Shown piece after piece: positions 32,394 to 41,844 of a DNA stretch of 53,024 nucleotides; positions within the stretch are counted from its first letter, which is position 1, and each line of letters starts with the position of its first letter. The stretch is from Bigelowiella natans CCMP2755. Taxonomy: Eukaryota; Cercozoa; Chlorarachniophyceae. Position numbers and translations under genes: made by a program. The stretch lies in the NCBI GenBank assembly GCA_000320545.1, contig ADNK01000951.1, forward strand, positions 1 to 53,024. The letters are read 5' to 3'. The notes below the pieces were generated by a model that did no database searches, was not told where the DNA came from, and saw only the letters and a list, made by a program, of their open reading frames with translations.

Positions 32394-34946
32394 CTACGGG
32401 TTGCTGCAAGCGCCACCACAAGGAAAATCTGGCAAAACGTAGAGATACTGCCCAATCTCATTCCTCAGAATCTCTTGATCCGACCGCTCTGAATTCTCAT
32501 CTGTTTCCTTTCTCGAGGTGGTGTATTTCTGATACTTGAATGCACCAGAGTGTTTCTCCCCTTTTCTAACATCACCAGACGGAAATACAAAAAGGAGAAT
32601 GAAGCCTTTCAAATTTTGCCTGGTATTTCGTGCCTGTCTCCACGCACGCTTCACACCTGCCGATTTCAGTCCGTGATCCTTGTTAAAAGTTATCTGAATG
32701 AGAACGAGGTACCCATTCCAGACAAAAAGAGAATCTATCGATTGAAGCGTACGCCAACTAGGTTCATAATATGTTCTATCCTCAAATTCGCAATCCTTAA
32801 AGTCTTTCTCATTGAAGAACTTGTGCCTAAAGTCGTTCATCTTTATTTCAAGCTGTTGACCTGATTTTTTATCATACGGTCTTTCTAGTGGTGTGGGTGA
32901 AAATGTCGGGCTGTCTTCGCAGAAATGGTGTCTCGTGACAATTTCTAACCAGTCTGCGGATCCTTGAGTACTTTCTGCACCTCTAGCTGCAAGTCTCACT
33001 CTATTCCAAGCAAACCCCAGCAACGCCTTTTTGTTTTTCTCCACAAGACACTTAATGATTTTTCTGCTCGCAAGAAAGAATATGAATGATGATCGATCCT
33101 CCCCTGGCTTGATATGAACTAATTGCCCTTTTGTTATGCTTGAAGGATGCCCATCTCTCATGTGAATACTATTGAAAAAATTGATGATATCTCCTTCCCT
33201 CGTTGCGCTAATAACGTGCTCCAATTTATAATCTACTTCAAAAAGCGGTCGCAACACAAGGCCCCAGATTTGCATTTTCCGTTTTACTTCTTCCTCAGAT
33301 ATGCGGCTATAGCATCTTCTCCTGAGGTCCAAAATCTCCACAGGCTTCCAATTCTTCATGCAAAGAAAGATAGACTTGCCCTTTCCGAAATAATCATTAA
33401 CATCTCTGTAACTATCACCCATAAGATTCGCGCGTTTTGGGGATATCCACCCAATACTAACATAGTCCCCAACCATAGGAGTAATCATCGGTCCAGCTGA
33501 AAAGGGATCTATGAAATTGAAGACCTTCCCTCCCCTTTCTAGTACATTATTTACGCCGGTTACAACTTCTGTCTTATTACATAATATTCGAATTTCACCA
33601 TTTGGTTGAATTATGAGCCATGTTTCAAAACGTTGCAAGACAAAATAATGTTCCGGATTTTCCTTTCGAAGCACATTAAGAGCTACTAGGGCAGTTGTAG
33701 TTTTGCCCATTCCTGGCGTACCAGTTATGAGTATCTGTCGTTGTTTTTTTGTATTTGCTCTTTGATCTCTCCAATAATGTCCATCATCTCCTTTCGAATG
33801 TAAAGTGTTGCGGGTGTGCGCTCGTTCGGAGGATCGTCCAATTTTAACAGATAATAACCCGTCTCTTTTTTATCACAAGGATTTCCCCTCTGCTCTTCGC
33901 TTTCCAGTATGGTTGGGTCTTCGATCGGTTCTAAGTCTGCCTCCATGATTTGGTTCAAGAAACGTATGGTAACTTCGGGGTTTTTTGGATCTCCCCAATT
34001 ATCCATGGAATAATAGTTTGACTCAGTGTATTTGGTAAATGTGCGTTTCGTTCCTGAAAAAGATGAATCTATTCACACTTTGCATTCCGAAGACACATGC
34101 AGCATGCAATAAGAATGTATGGATCTACGACAAAATTAATTGGAAGAATATATTATTATCACTGGCATTGTTCTCCGTCGATGTCAAAAAATACAAGAGA
34201 ACAATATATGTTGAAGAGTATATAAAGCATGGTCGTATTTAATAGGAAACTAAAATGCAAAAGGTGCCATTGAATAAAATATCTTGATTCCTTTGGAGTT
34301 GAACCCCACCAATTAGATCCATACTCCTATCAATAATCTTCTCTATGTCCAATTTGAGACTCGCAATCTGGTCTTTCTTACTCGCAATCCGGTCTTTCTT
34401 TGCCTCAACCAACTTATCGTATCTGTTCTCTGTCAATATACCTGCTTCGAACTTCTTGTCCAATTCCTTCAATTCCTCTTCTAGTTCCTTCAATTCTTGT
34501 GTTAGTTCCTTCAATTCCTGTTCTCTTTTATTGACCTCCAATTGCCGACTCTTATTGATCTCCAATTGCCGACTCTTACTCGCAATCTCGTCTTTCTTAT
34601 TCGCAACCAGCTTATCGTATCTGTTCTCTGTCAATATACCTGCTCCGAACTTCTTGTCCAATTCCTTCAATTCCTCTTCTAGTTCCTTCAATTCCTGTTC
34701 TCTTTTATTGACCTCCAATTGCCGACTCTTACTCGCAATCTCGTCTTTCTTATTCGCAACCAGCTTATCATATCGGTTCTCTGTCAATGTACCTGCTTCG
34801 AACTTGTTGTGCAGTTCCTTCAATTCCTGTTCTAGTTCATCGAGTGTCTTTTCCAAGCTTTCTATTCTTTTCTCATTAGCTTTCAAATCGGCATTAAAAA
34901 GATCCCCCGGTTGATGTTCTGTCTTTTTCGATGGAGATGGACAATC
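32394..34946 (-). CDS. Crinkler/RHS-type coiled-coil, P-loop NTPase and REase-fold protein; frame broken at a slippery site
   Basis: Crinkler- and trypanosome RHS-type proteins pair an ATPase with a PD-(D/E)XK-like nuclease domain and are thought to act in conflicts or as nuclear effectors. Exon 34946-34310 (acceptor ctgcag, donor gtgggg) encodes a repeated coiled coil. It joins in phase to 34053 (acceptor tttttcag), giving MDNWGDPKNPEVTIRFLNQI and LYIRKEMMDIIGEIKEQIQK. That frame then ends at a TAA (33725-33727). The P-loop ILITGTPGMGKTTTALVAL lies in the -1 frame and continues to 32394. Further landmarks: VFNFIDPFSAGP (Walker-B-like), IGWISPKRANL, VEILDLRRRCYSRISEEEVK, then nuclease core SIDSLFVWNGYLVLIQITFN and C-terminal EIGQYLYVLP, matching the family order. 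The break may be programmed frameshifting, a mutation or a homopolymer error. A further 5' exon is likely because no ATG lies in the first exon. Confidence 0.75.
33743..33749 (-). promoter_or_regulatory. Candidate -1 ribosomal frameshift heptamer A AAA AAC
   Basis: On the minus strand the zero-frame codons read CAA AAA AAC, exactly the X XXY YYZ phasing for tandem -1 slippage. The -1 frame leads straight into the P-loop, while the zero frame stops five codons downstream. No convincing downstream pseudoknot was identified by eye. Confidence 0.4.
34330..34840 (-). repeat. Near-identical tandem repeats encoding a coiled-coil module
   Basis: Three copies of a module holding TENRYDKLVANKKDEIASKS or a close variant, followed by a Glu/Leu-rich heptad (ELKELEEELKELDKKF), occur in one exon of the NTPase-nuclease gene. 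A short extra duplication of the block SRQLEINK/SRQLEVNK sits between copies. DNA identity between copies is very high, pointing to recent unequal exchange. Confidence 0.85.
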
Positions 34947-35847
34947 CTGCAGAATGGCAATTAACCAATCCACAACATTCCATGTGATCAATAACGAAAT
35001 CGATAGAATAAACGATTACATCGTCGTACAAACAGAATAGAATTCATGCACAATTACACTCTCACTCTCTCTCAGATTTTTCGGTATTTTGAATTGTCCC
35101 GCAGTATTCCAAGACAATAACAGAGGAGGAACCACACAATCGCAAAAAACAAGATAGACACATCATATGTCGATTTGGTAAAAGGTAAAATATCGTAAAT
35201 TTTGCGTATAGTCGATCCGAAAGAAAGCAGATTTTGCGCATAATATGTACATATCTGGCACAACTTCTATCGTCATGTAAGTGTTCAGTGATGAAATATG
35301 CAGAATTTTAAGTACAAAAATATGACGATGTATAATAGTAGTATCCTTGTAATAGAGGTACATTTTATCAGTAGCGTCATCATTATAACAGCAGCATCCT
35401 CATAGTACTTCATCGTATAAATAACATCATCTTTTAATTTTACATCTTCTTCCATAACGTTGAGTTTTGGTGCCTGTAATTATCATCATTCGGATCGGTC
35501 ATGCATCAAAATCATATTTTGATGTTAGGATTCCTAAACGTGGCATCGATATCTTGCTGCAAGTACACTCCTAGTCTACATGAGAGGAATTTTTGGATGT
35601 TTCAAGGAACAGTCGAATTTTTTATTTTCTTGCCATCTGCTCATCATGAGAGGCAATGAGGGCTTGTACTGTTCAAGTAGATCCCACCACTGCTACTTCC
35701 CACCAATGACCTGTGCGGCTTCGACAATTCTTGATTTCTTGGTTTTCCTTCTTTGCTCCCTGCAGTGCTGCGGTCTTTTCATCTTGAGTAGCAAGCAAGC
35801 AAAAGGAAAGCACTGACGTGAGTGAAGTGAGTTTTGAGTTTCGATTC
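34947..35847. other. Upstream region of the NTPase-nuclease gene
   Basis: AT-rich. A minus-strand frame at 35072-35263 encodes one strongly hydrophobic segment (VSILFFAIVWFLLCYCLGIL) and could be a missed 5' exon or chance. Short CATCAT/TATTAT tracts are present. Otherwise nothing supported. Confidence 0.35.
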
Positions 35848-36135
35848 ATGACTACCGCACAAGAAGAGCCAGGACATTTCTGTCCTGTGACAACGAAACA
35901 GCGAAAATATGTGATGAGACACTTGTTCACAAGAATTTTGATGTCTCAGTGCGGAAATACATGGGATTCCCTAGGATTCCATGCGTACGTCTGGACCCAC
36001 AGTGTTGTGTTCACTGCCAAGAATGACCGAAAAAATAATAATATTTACATTAGCGCTTCCCGCCAAAAAGAGACTAAAAGGAAGTTGCCTCGAAAGAGGA
36101 CGGACAAGCTCGGAACCGACAACCCTTTCCTATGA
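35848..36135 (+). CDS. Hypothetical small basic protein
   Basis: ATG 35848 to TGA 36133-36135, 95 codons (MTTAQEEPGHFCPVTTKQRK...). The C-terminal third is very basic (RQKETKRKLPRKRTDK). Amino-acid composition is more protein-like than neighbouring chance frames, but there is no recognisable domain and the splice status is unknown. It may be a 5' part of the downstream coiled-coil gene. Confidence 0.3.
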   Translation: MTTAQEEPGHFCPVTTKQRKYVMRHLFTRILMSQCGNTWDSLGFHAYVWTHSVVFTAKNDRKNNNIYISASRQKETKRKLPRKRTDKLGTDNPFL

Positions 36136-36365
36136 ATGAATCATCCTGCTCCCTCTTCCAAGCGATGCTGTTGTCGTTGATAGGCGCGCTGTTTATTGGG
36201 CCACTGCTGGTACAGCCCTTATTGGGAATGGAGAGTCCAGGATCATCACCGAACCCCTACGACGGGAATCTCACGGTCATTCGATTCTCCTTCTGCTTTT
36301 TAGCATCCTTTGCGCGAATTCATTCGCATTTTGCTCGCCCGCTCCCAATTATAAATTCGAAATAA
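36132..36365 (+). CDS. Hypothetical short ORF with signal-like hydrophobic segment
   Basis: 77 codons. MNESSCSLFQAMLLSLIGAL and the following hydrophobic residues resemble a signal peptide or membrane anchor. The start overlaps the previous stop by 4 bases. It may be the first exon of the gene continuing at 36469 or chance; no homology is recognisable. Confidence 0.25.
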   Translation: MNESSCSLFQAMLLSLIGALFIGPLLVQPLLGMESPGSSPNPYDGNLTVIRFSFCFLASFARIHSHFARPLPIINSK

Positions 36366-36468
36366 ATAGGGGATTGTAAGTTTTAAATTTGGGTGTGGAT
36401 GATTATTTTTATCACCTGTTCTGAAAACCGCTTAGCCCTCAATGGATGGTTCTTGGCTTCCACGCCAG

Positions 36469-37819
36469 CCTGAAAATGTAGATACAAGTTCCCATTGGAA
36501 GGGCCTCAAGGTGTGTGAATTGTAAAGAATGTGGAATGGAAAAATGGGGGAGTGGGGAAATTTTTCTTTGCCTCACATCATTTGATTGCTTTGGAACCAG
36601 ACGGATCGAAGGAAGCAAAAGAAGATTGAACAAGCCCAACTTCGTCAACAAGGGGAGGTGAACCGCACTCGTCTCTCTAACATCTATAGTATTTCCTGCG
36701 TCTTTGATTGCCGTTAATATCCTTGGGGAAACACTTAGGTTGTAAGACTTCTGCAAGAGCTCGAGGCATCTCGGATTAGAGATATTAGGCGAATGGAGCG
36801 ATTTAGAGAGAAATTGCGAACCTTACCCAGATCTGTACAGGTTGTATCGATGGGGGTCAATACTACGAGAACTATATATCATATATGTGGTGGTGTGGAA
36901 TGTATAAGATTGTGTGTGTATCAAAAATATGAGAGCGTTTGGCGTCGTGCAGCTGGTCATTTATCATTGACGTGTTTACCAGGAATTAATATTCGACAAC
37001 CACGTGGAAATTTCGAGACTTTGTGGGCTGTTGAGGGGACTTGGCTGCCCCCCACCCCCTGAGGCCTCTATCACAGACCACCAATTTGATCCTTTAACTC
37101 CGGAGGAAATGGAGTCTCCCTACTTTTCAGGCGGCAATGGCAAAGATTCAAGCACCTTGCCTGCCTCGCTGTTCTCCTCGCGTCCAATATCCCCATCTCC
37201 GAGGAGAGGGAGAAGTTCGCGGAGGATGTGGCACAGAGGGCACGATGAGCAGCTAGACGCCAACGAAGCACACAGCGGCTTCCCAACAGCAGAAGGTCAA
37301 ATGTCACCGCTCCTCGGCAGAGAGGAGCACCATGAAGAAAAGTTAGAGGTAAAGATAAATATATTTGATACTACCAACAAAATGCATAACATAACGTCCT
37401 ATTTGTCGGGAATTTGCTGCATGACATTAATGATTAGCGGAAGTCAACTCGCAGCTCTTTACGGAGTTCCCCCACCCCTCGAGGGGAAAAGTCAAGAAAC
37501 ACAGCCGCCATAATTGCTGGGCAGCAGTCGCCCATTGCACCTCGCATCCCAGCGCAAGAACCAGAGCTATACAAGCTGCTCCTGAAGACAGAGGTAGAAG
37601 GCTGGAAAAGCGGGTACGAAATTGCACGCATCCAGGGCTCCCAAAAGTTTGATCGGGATATTGCTAAAGCGCTGAGAGAGCTCCGCATCAAAAAGTAATA
37701 CAAGCAGGAAGCAGAGTCCTCATTGTCATCGTTCACTGCAAAAGCGAAATAAGCAGCGCTCTCACGTGATAGCTTAGGAACACCGTCTTTTTGGATCCAG
37801 GAGATATCTAGCAATATGG

Positions 37820-37902
<83 letters not shown>

Positions 37903-39522
37903 ATTTTTATGCGTTATATACAGAGAATTAGAACAAGATTGCGTTGCGTTTGTTTGCAGGCGGGACACAATCAGAAAGCTGGAGCACAAATTTAACACAC
38001 GACTGGAAGATAGCATGTCTGTGTGAATGAAGTCAATAGCAAATCAAAATGCTAGGGAACATATTGCTGCTGTTATAAGAGGGAGAGGAATCAGTTTCTG
38101 TAGCACGTTCATTCATAGCAATATTTCTTGTTTGTATCCTGCACGCCATTGAATCGTCCCAGAAAAAAGAAGATTTTGGAAGAAGACTTCGATGTGTCCC
38201 TCCTACCCTTTCTTACTCGACTCTTATTTCTTGTTGTGCAGAATGCGAGTCGACAAAGAAGTTTTGCGAAATCGTCTGGTAACATCATCATCATCATCAT
38301 CATCATCATTATCATCCAACCTTTTATCGCCCTACTAATGCTGCATTGCCATGCTTCCAGAGCGACATAACGACTAAGATTTCCGACCAATGCGATCTTG
38401 TGGAAAATGACCTCACATCGGTACGACTGAAGTATCAGTAGTACCTCAACAAATCGCTACCGCACATTGTAGTAATGTTCAAACGCTTTAATGAATGTAT
38501 GAATATTCGGTTTCTGCTGTCGTCGCACATAACTCGATCACTTGCTTCATCGTTTTTATTAAGTTGCGGTGAGATTTGTAGGCTTAATAGGTTGTATCTG
38601 TATATTAAAATATGTTACATGGAATACAGTCATCTAATTTTGATGACCACCACTCCGAGTGGCCGCAAGGCTGTTGTACTGATATTTTGCCCCCCCCCCC
38701 CCCCCCCCGATTGATTTGGAATGCTGCTCATCGACAGGAAACACAAAACTTGCAGCTCGGTTACATAACGGAGATAGGGGACCACTGGCAAGATGCGGAC
38801 TTGCAAGTCAGTTAAGACTGCTACATGAAGGAGGGAGGGGGAGGGGATGGGACGATGGTGGATGAAACGTTGAGCGGCAACAGTTTTGCTAGATCACAGA
38901 TTGACACAGAATGGCATTTCTCCATCCGCAGATTTTTATGTATTTAATAGGATGGTACACAGAAAGGGAAAACACCTCGACATCTCACTACTATCTATCA
39001 TTCAGTTGCGACGGCTAAGTGAGGACTTTGCCGGAGGGATTAGCTACATAGGGAAGGTGTGTGGTGTCCAATACGATTTGATTGTCCATGTTCTTGGTGG
39101 TGGTGACGGCTGATTGGATTTGAGAAAGAGTCATCAGCACGTCACTCATATGAATGTACTACGATAACCACACAGGCAGCGGAAACGAAGCGATGTGAAG
39201 CTGGTCAAAAAATTCGAGACGACCACGAACGGTGCATAAAAGACCTGGTTAACAAATACATCGACGAGCTGAAGTGAGTGGCGACGAGCACACAGCAACT
39301 AGAAAATCGTGCCAAAAGAGAAACATGTTTGGGCAAAAGTAGTAGGTGTAAGTAGCGTAAATAATACGAACTTTCGGCCTATTTGTAGTTGGGATTATTG
39401 GTTGAGACGAGAATATAAGAGGAGATGACTAGACTCTTATCCGAATTGTATATATCTTCGCTTACAGGTATCAGTACCAGTCTGGCAGTGCCGTTCCCAA
39501 AAAGACCAATAAGTACATATAA
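36469..39522 (+). CDS. Uncharacterised coiled-coil protein, at least eleven exons
   Basis: Exons in phase: 36469-36510, 36601-36657 (KKIEQAQLRQQGE), 36739-36840 (VVRLLQELEASRIRDIRRME), 36983-37348 (ELIFDNHVEISRLCGLLRGL, then a Pro/Ser/Arg-rich part), 37438-37694 (ELYKLLLKTEVEGWKSGYEI, FDRDIAKALRELRIKK), 37960-38022 (RDTIRKLEHKFNTRLEDSM), 38242-38278, 38361-38420 (SDITTKISDQCDLVENDLTS), 38738-38806 (ETQNLQLGYITEIGDHWQDA), 39176-39273 (EAGQKIRDDHERCIKDLVNK) and 39468-39522 (YQYQSGSAVPKKTNKYI, stop TAA). The chain of short helical exons reads as one long coiled coil of at least about 380 residues with a Ser/Pro-rich insert. I do not recognise the family; a cytoskeletal or trafficking scaffold is only a guess. 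The 5' end is unresolved. Confidence 0.65.
37823..38708. repeat. Microsatellites (TA)n, (GT)n, (ATC)n and poly-C in introns
   Basis: (TA)n about 37823-37871 running into (GT)n 37871-37899; (ATC)n about 38284-38315; poly-C 38691-38708, about 30 bases before the acceptor at 38737. Confidence 0.9.
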
Positions 39523-40118
39523 GCCGATACGGTCAGCTATACTTTGTGCCACACATCGACATAAAACGTTGGTTCTTGGGAAACATCTAGACATGGTAAA
39601 CCTGGAAGGATTTTTTCAATACGCGTTGGCAGCGGCGTGTATGCAGCCCAAAGCGCATGCATTGGGCGATATTACGGCGCTACGGCGCTGCGCAAATGGA
39701 CTTTCTCAATTCTATACAGCGTACGCATGCGCGCTGCACAAGCTAATGAAGAAGGGTGCACTGAGTGTACGTGCCTGTACGGCGAATGAAGAAGCTAGAA
39801 AGGCACACTCACCACCGCTAGCACCGACAGTCAGTGACCGCATCGCCCACACACGACAACGCGCCATTTTTACATATACATGCGCTGCACCACGGCTTTC
39901 CTGCATTGTCTAGCGCATGCACCCGCGAATAAAGGTGAGACGGATGGTTTTTTTGGACAGATGGATGTATAAAGGTCATTATTCGCGTACTATAGCGTAT
40001 TGTTGATACCGCTAGACCGACTTTATCTAACCGATAGTGGCTTATTAACCCTAGAACTAGAGAACCCCATCTAGCCATCTAGCCATGCACTAGATGCACA
40101 ATAAGCATCTTTCATGCT
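39523..40118. other. Intergenic spacer, palindrome-rich
   Basis: Lies between converging genes. Contains GCATGC-type palindromes and, at about 39934-39950, gtgagacggatgg, a fragment shared with the dispersed repeat near 1.9 and 13.1 kb. The open frame 39425-39913 is not supported as a gene because its first part is the last exon of the previous gene in another frame. Confidence 0.5.
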
Positions 40119-41450
40119 TCAGGCACATGCCTCCCATACACCTTTGTGAAAGGCGTACAGCCCATTTTCATGCCTCGGTGAATAGCGAGACGCTGTGTAT
40201 ATCCCGGAATCCAGATTCCTTTGCACTTGCTCTGCAATTTCCCTATCCTCTTCCGTCAGTTCGAGCGACCCAGCAATGGACTGCTTCATTGTTGCTTCAT
40301 CTGTCCCGTCCTTGAAGGCATAGATATATTTAATCGCCATGGTAGTAGGTGTAAGTGGTACCATTCTCTCGACAGATATTCCTTGACCATACACATTGAA
40401 CGCGATGTTTGGGAATGCGAAGACCCAGACACCTGATGTTTCAGCCTCAGATTCCTCCTTGAGAGGTACGACATGCCGCATGGAACGCCCAGAAGGAGAA
40501 ACTTCGACCCTGTAGTCGCCTTGAGCTGAAATCTCATTGTTAAGGTTTTCATGGCAGCAGAAGATATGGTAGCCCTCCGAGTAGTTATCGACATATGTCT
40601 TCCAGTTACACTTCAGCTCGTGCGTTTTCATCGAATGAAATTTAAAGTCTTCTAGTCCTACCTCTCTTAGCGCGACTATCGCATCTGCAAACTGCTCTTC
40701 AAAAGTTGGAACCAACCGTACAGCTTCCTCTCTGCTAATTGGGGATTCCAACCCCATTCCAATAGCCCTTTCACAATGCAGCCGCACAAAAATCAACCCC
40801 ATTTCCTCTCGAACTTCCACTGGATACAGTCCCATGTCCCCTCTGTCAAATTCTGGGAGAGCTGCAGGCGAACACTCTCCACATGCCTTCGCCACGGCCT
40901 CTTCGCGCTGCTCCTTTGGGGTATCGCTAGGCCATTGATCATCAAAATGCGGTGTCCCTTTCAAGACGCCCGACTCTGAATAAGTCCATCCATGATACTT
41001 ACAGCGGAATCCATTTACAGGTGAGATGCCGCTAGCTGGAGAATCTACCGTCAATGATATGGTTTCCTGGGGAAGAGCAAGGGGGCCTGCACGATGGCGG
41101 CAAACGTTGTGGTACGCTCGCAGAGTGGTTGTCGGCGAGTCTTCCGAAAGCTCTTTTGCCTTACGCGCACGCTGCACTATGATAGGCCAACCGGCAATAG
41201 TGTCGGTGATGTACTCCCTCGGAGAGTTCAGCTGACTCGAAGATCCTATGCAATGCCATTGGGTCCAGAAGATACGTTTTCGTTCCTTCTCATACTGCTC
41301 TGGACAACGATACCACTTCGCTGGAAGCGTCGGCGCCTGGGACAGTGGGGGATATGGCTTGTTGATGGGCGAAATTTTTGTCGACAACAAGCGCTGGGTT
41401 GCGGCGGGAGGACGGCGGCAGCGGGTGACGAAGGCTGCGAGAGGGATCAT
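40119..41450 (-). CDS. Rieske-type oxygenase alpha subunit, choline monooxygenase-like
   Basis: These enzymes use a Rieske [2Fe-2S] centre and a mononuclear iron to hydroxylate small substrates; choline monooxygenase makes betaine aldehyde from choline. A single uninterrupted frame of 443 codons. The N-terminus (PLAAFVTRCRRPPAATQRLL) is Arg/Ser/Ala-rich without acids, consistent with an organelle transit peptide. Rieske ligands: HNVCRHRAGPL (C-x-H) and FRCKYHGWTYS (C-x2-H). The iron-binding motif is YVDNYSEGYHIFCCHENL, matching the Asn-Tyr-x-Glu-x-Tyr-His-x4-His of the family. The C-terminus SPRHENGLYAFHKGVWEA also matches. Length fits the family. The substrate is not proven: related carnitine or other trimethylammonium oxygenases are possible. 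The lack of introns contrasts with most neighbours. Confidence 0.88.
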   Translation of the reverse strand: MIPLAAFVTRCRRPPAATQRLLSTKISPINKPYPPLSQAPTLPAKWYRCPEQYEKERKRIFWTQWHCIGSSSQLNSPREYITDTIAGWPIIVQRARKAKELSEDSPTTTLRAYHNVCRHRAGPLALPQETISLTVDSPASGISPVNGFRCKYHGWTYSESGVLKGTPHFDDQWPSDTPKEQREEAVAKACGECSPAALPEFDRGDMGLYPVEVREEMGLIFVRLHCERAIGMGLESPISREEAVRLVPTFEEQFADAIVALREVGLEDFKFHSMKTHELKCNWKTYVDNYSEGYHIFCCHENLNNEISAQGDYRVEVSPSGRSMRHVVPLKEESEAETSGVWVFAFPNIAFNVYGQGISVERMVPLTPTTMAIKYIYAFKDGTDEATMKQSIAGSLELTEEDREIAEQVQRNLDSGIYTASRYSPRHENGLYAFHKGVWEACA

Positions 41451-41844
41451 TCCGGAGGTCAGTCAGTCCTCAGCTCTCTCTGTCTTTTGTTAAGAAGTTG
41501 GTAAATTCATCAGATGTTTACGGTCTTCCTTTTTGATGTGCGACAGCTGTCGTAGGGCCCGTTTTCTAGATTTTGCCGGGTTTGCCAATCCAGGATCAAC
41601 AAACTAACTTAGAAACCGAGATGAAGAATGCATCCCGTTTTCGATTGCGACAACGCCGTTTCACAGAATTCTGAGCTTTTTCCGCATAAAGATTCTCGCC
41701 AAAATATCACAATTTTTTGGTTGGATTAGACTTTTACTCCCCCCCAACCCGCGGATACAACACGAGAAAGCACCGCCGAACCAAAGGATCAATCCAAACC
41801 TTTTTTCTAAGACCTAGTAAGAAACGAAAAAACACCACGGCACA

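Noticed and set aside
34345-34914. 189-codon + strand Ser/Asn/Phe-rich frame
   Set aside because: It is the antisense of the duplicated coiled-coil module; the minus strand has the splice sites and heptads.
39425-39913. 162-codon + strand frame
   Set aside because: Its first part overlaps the last exon of the coiled-coil gene in another frame, and the rest is spacer-type sequence.
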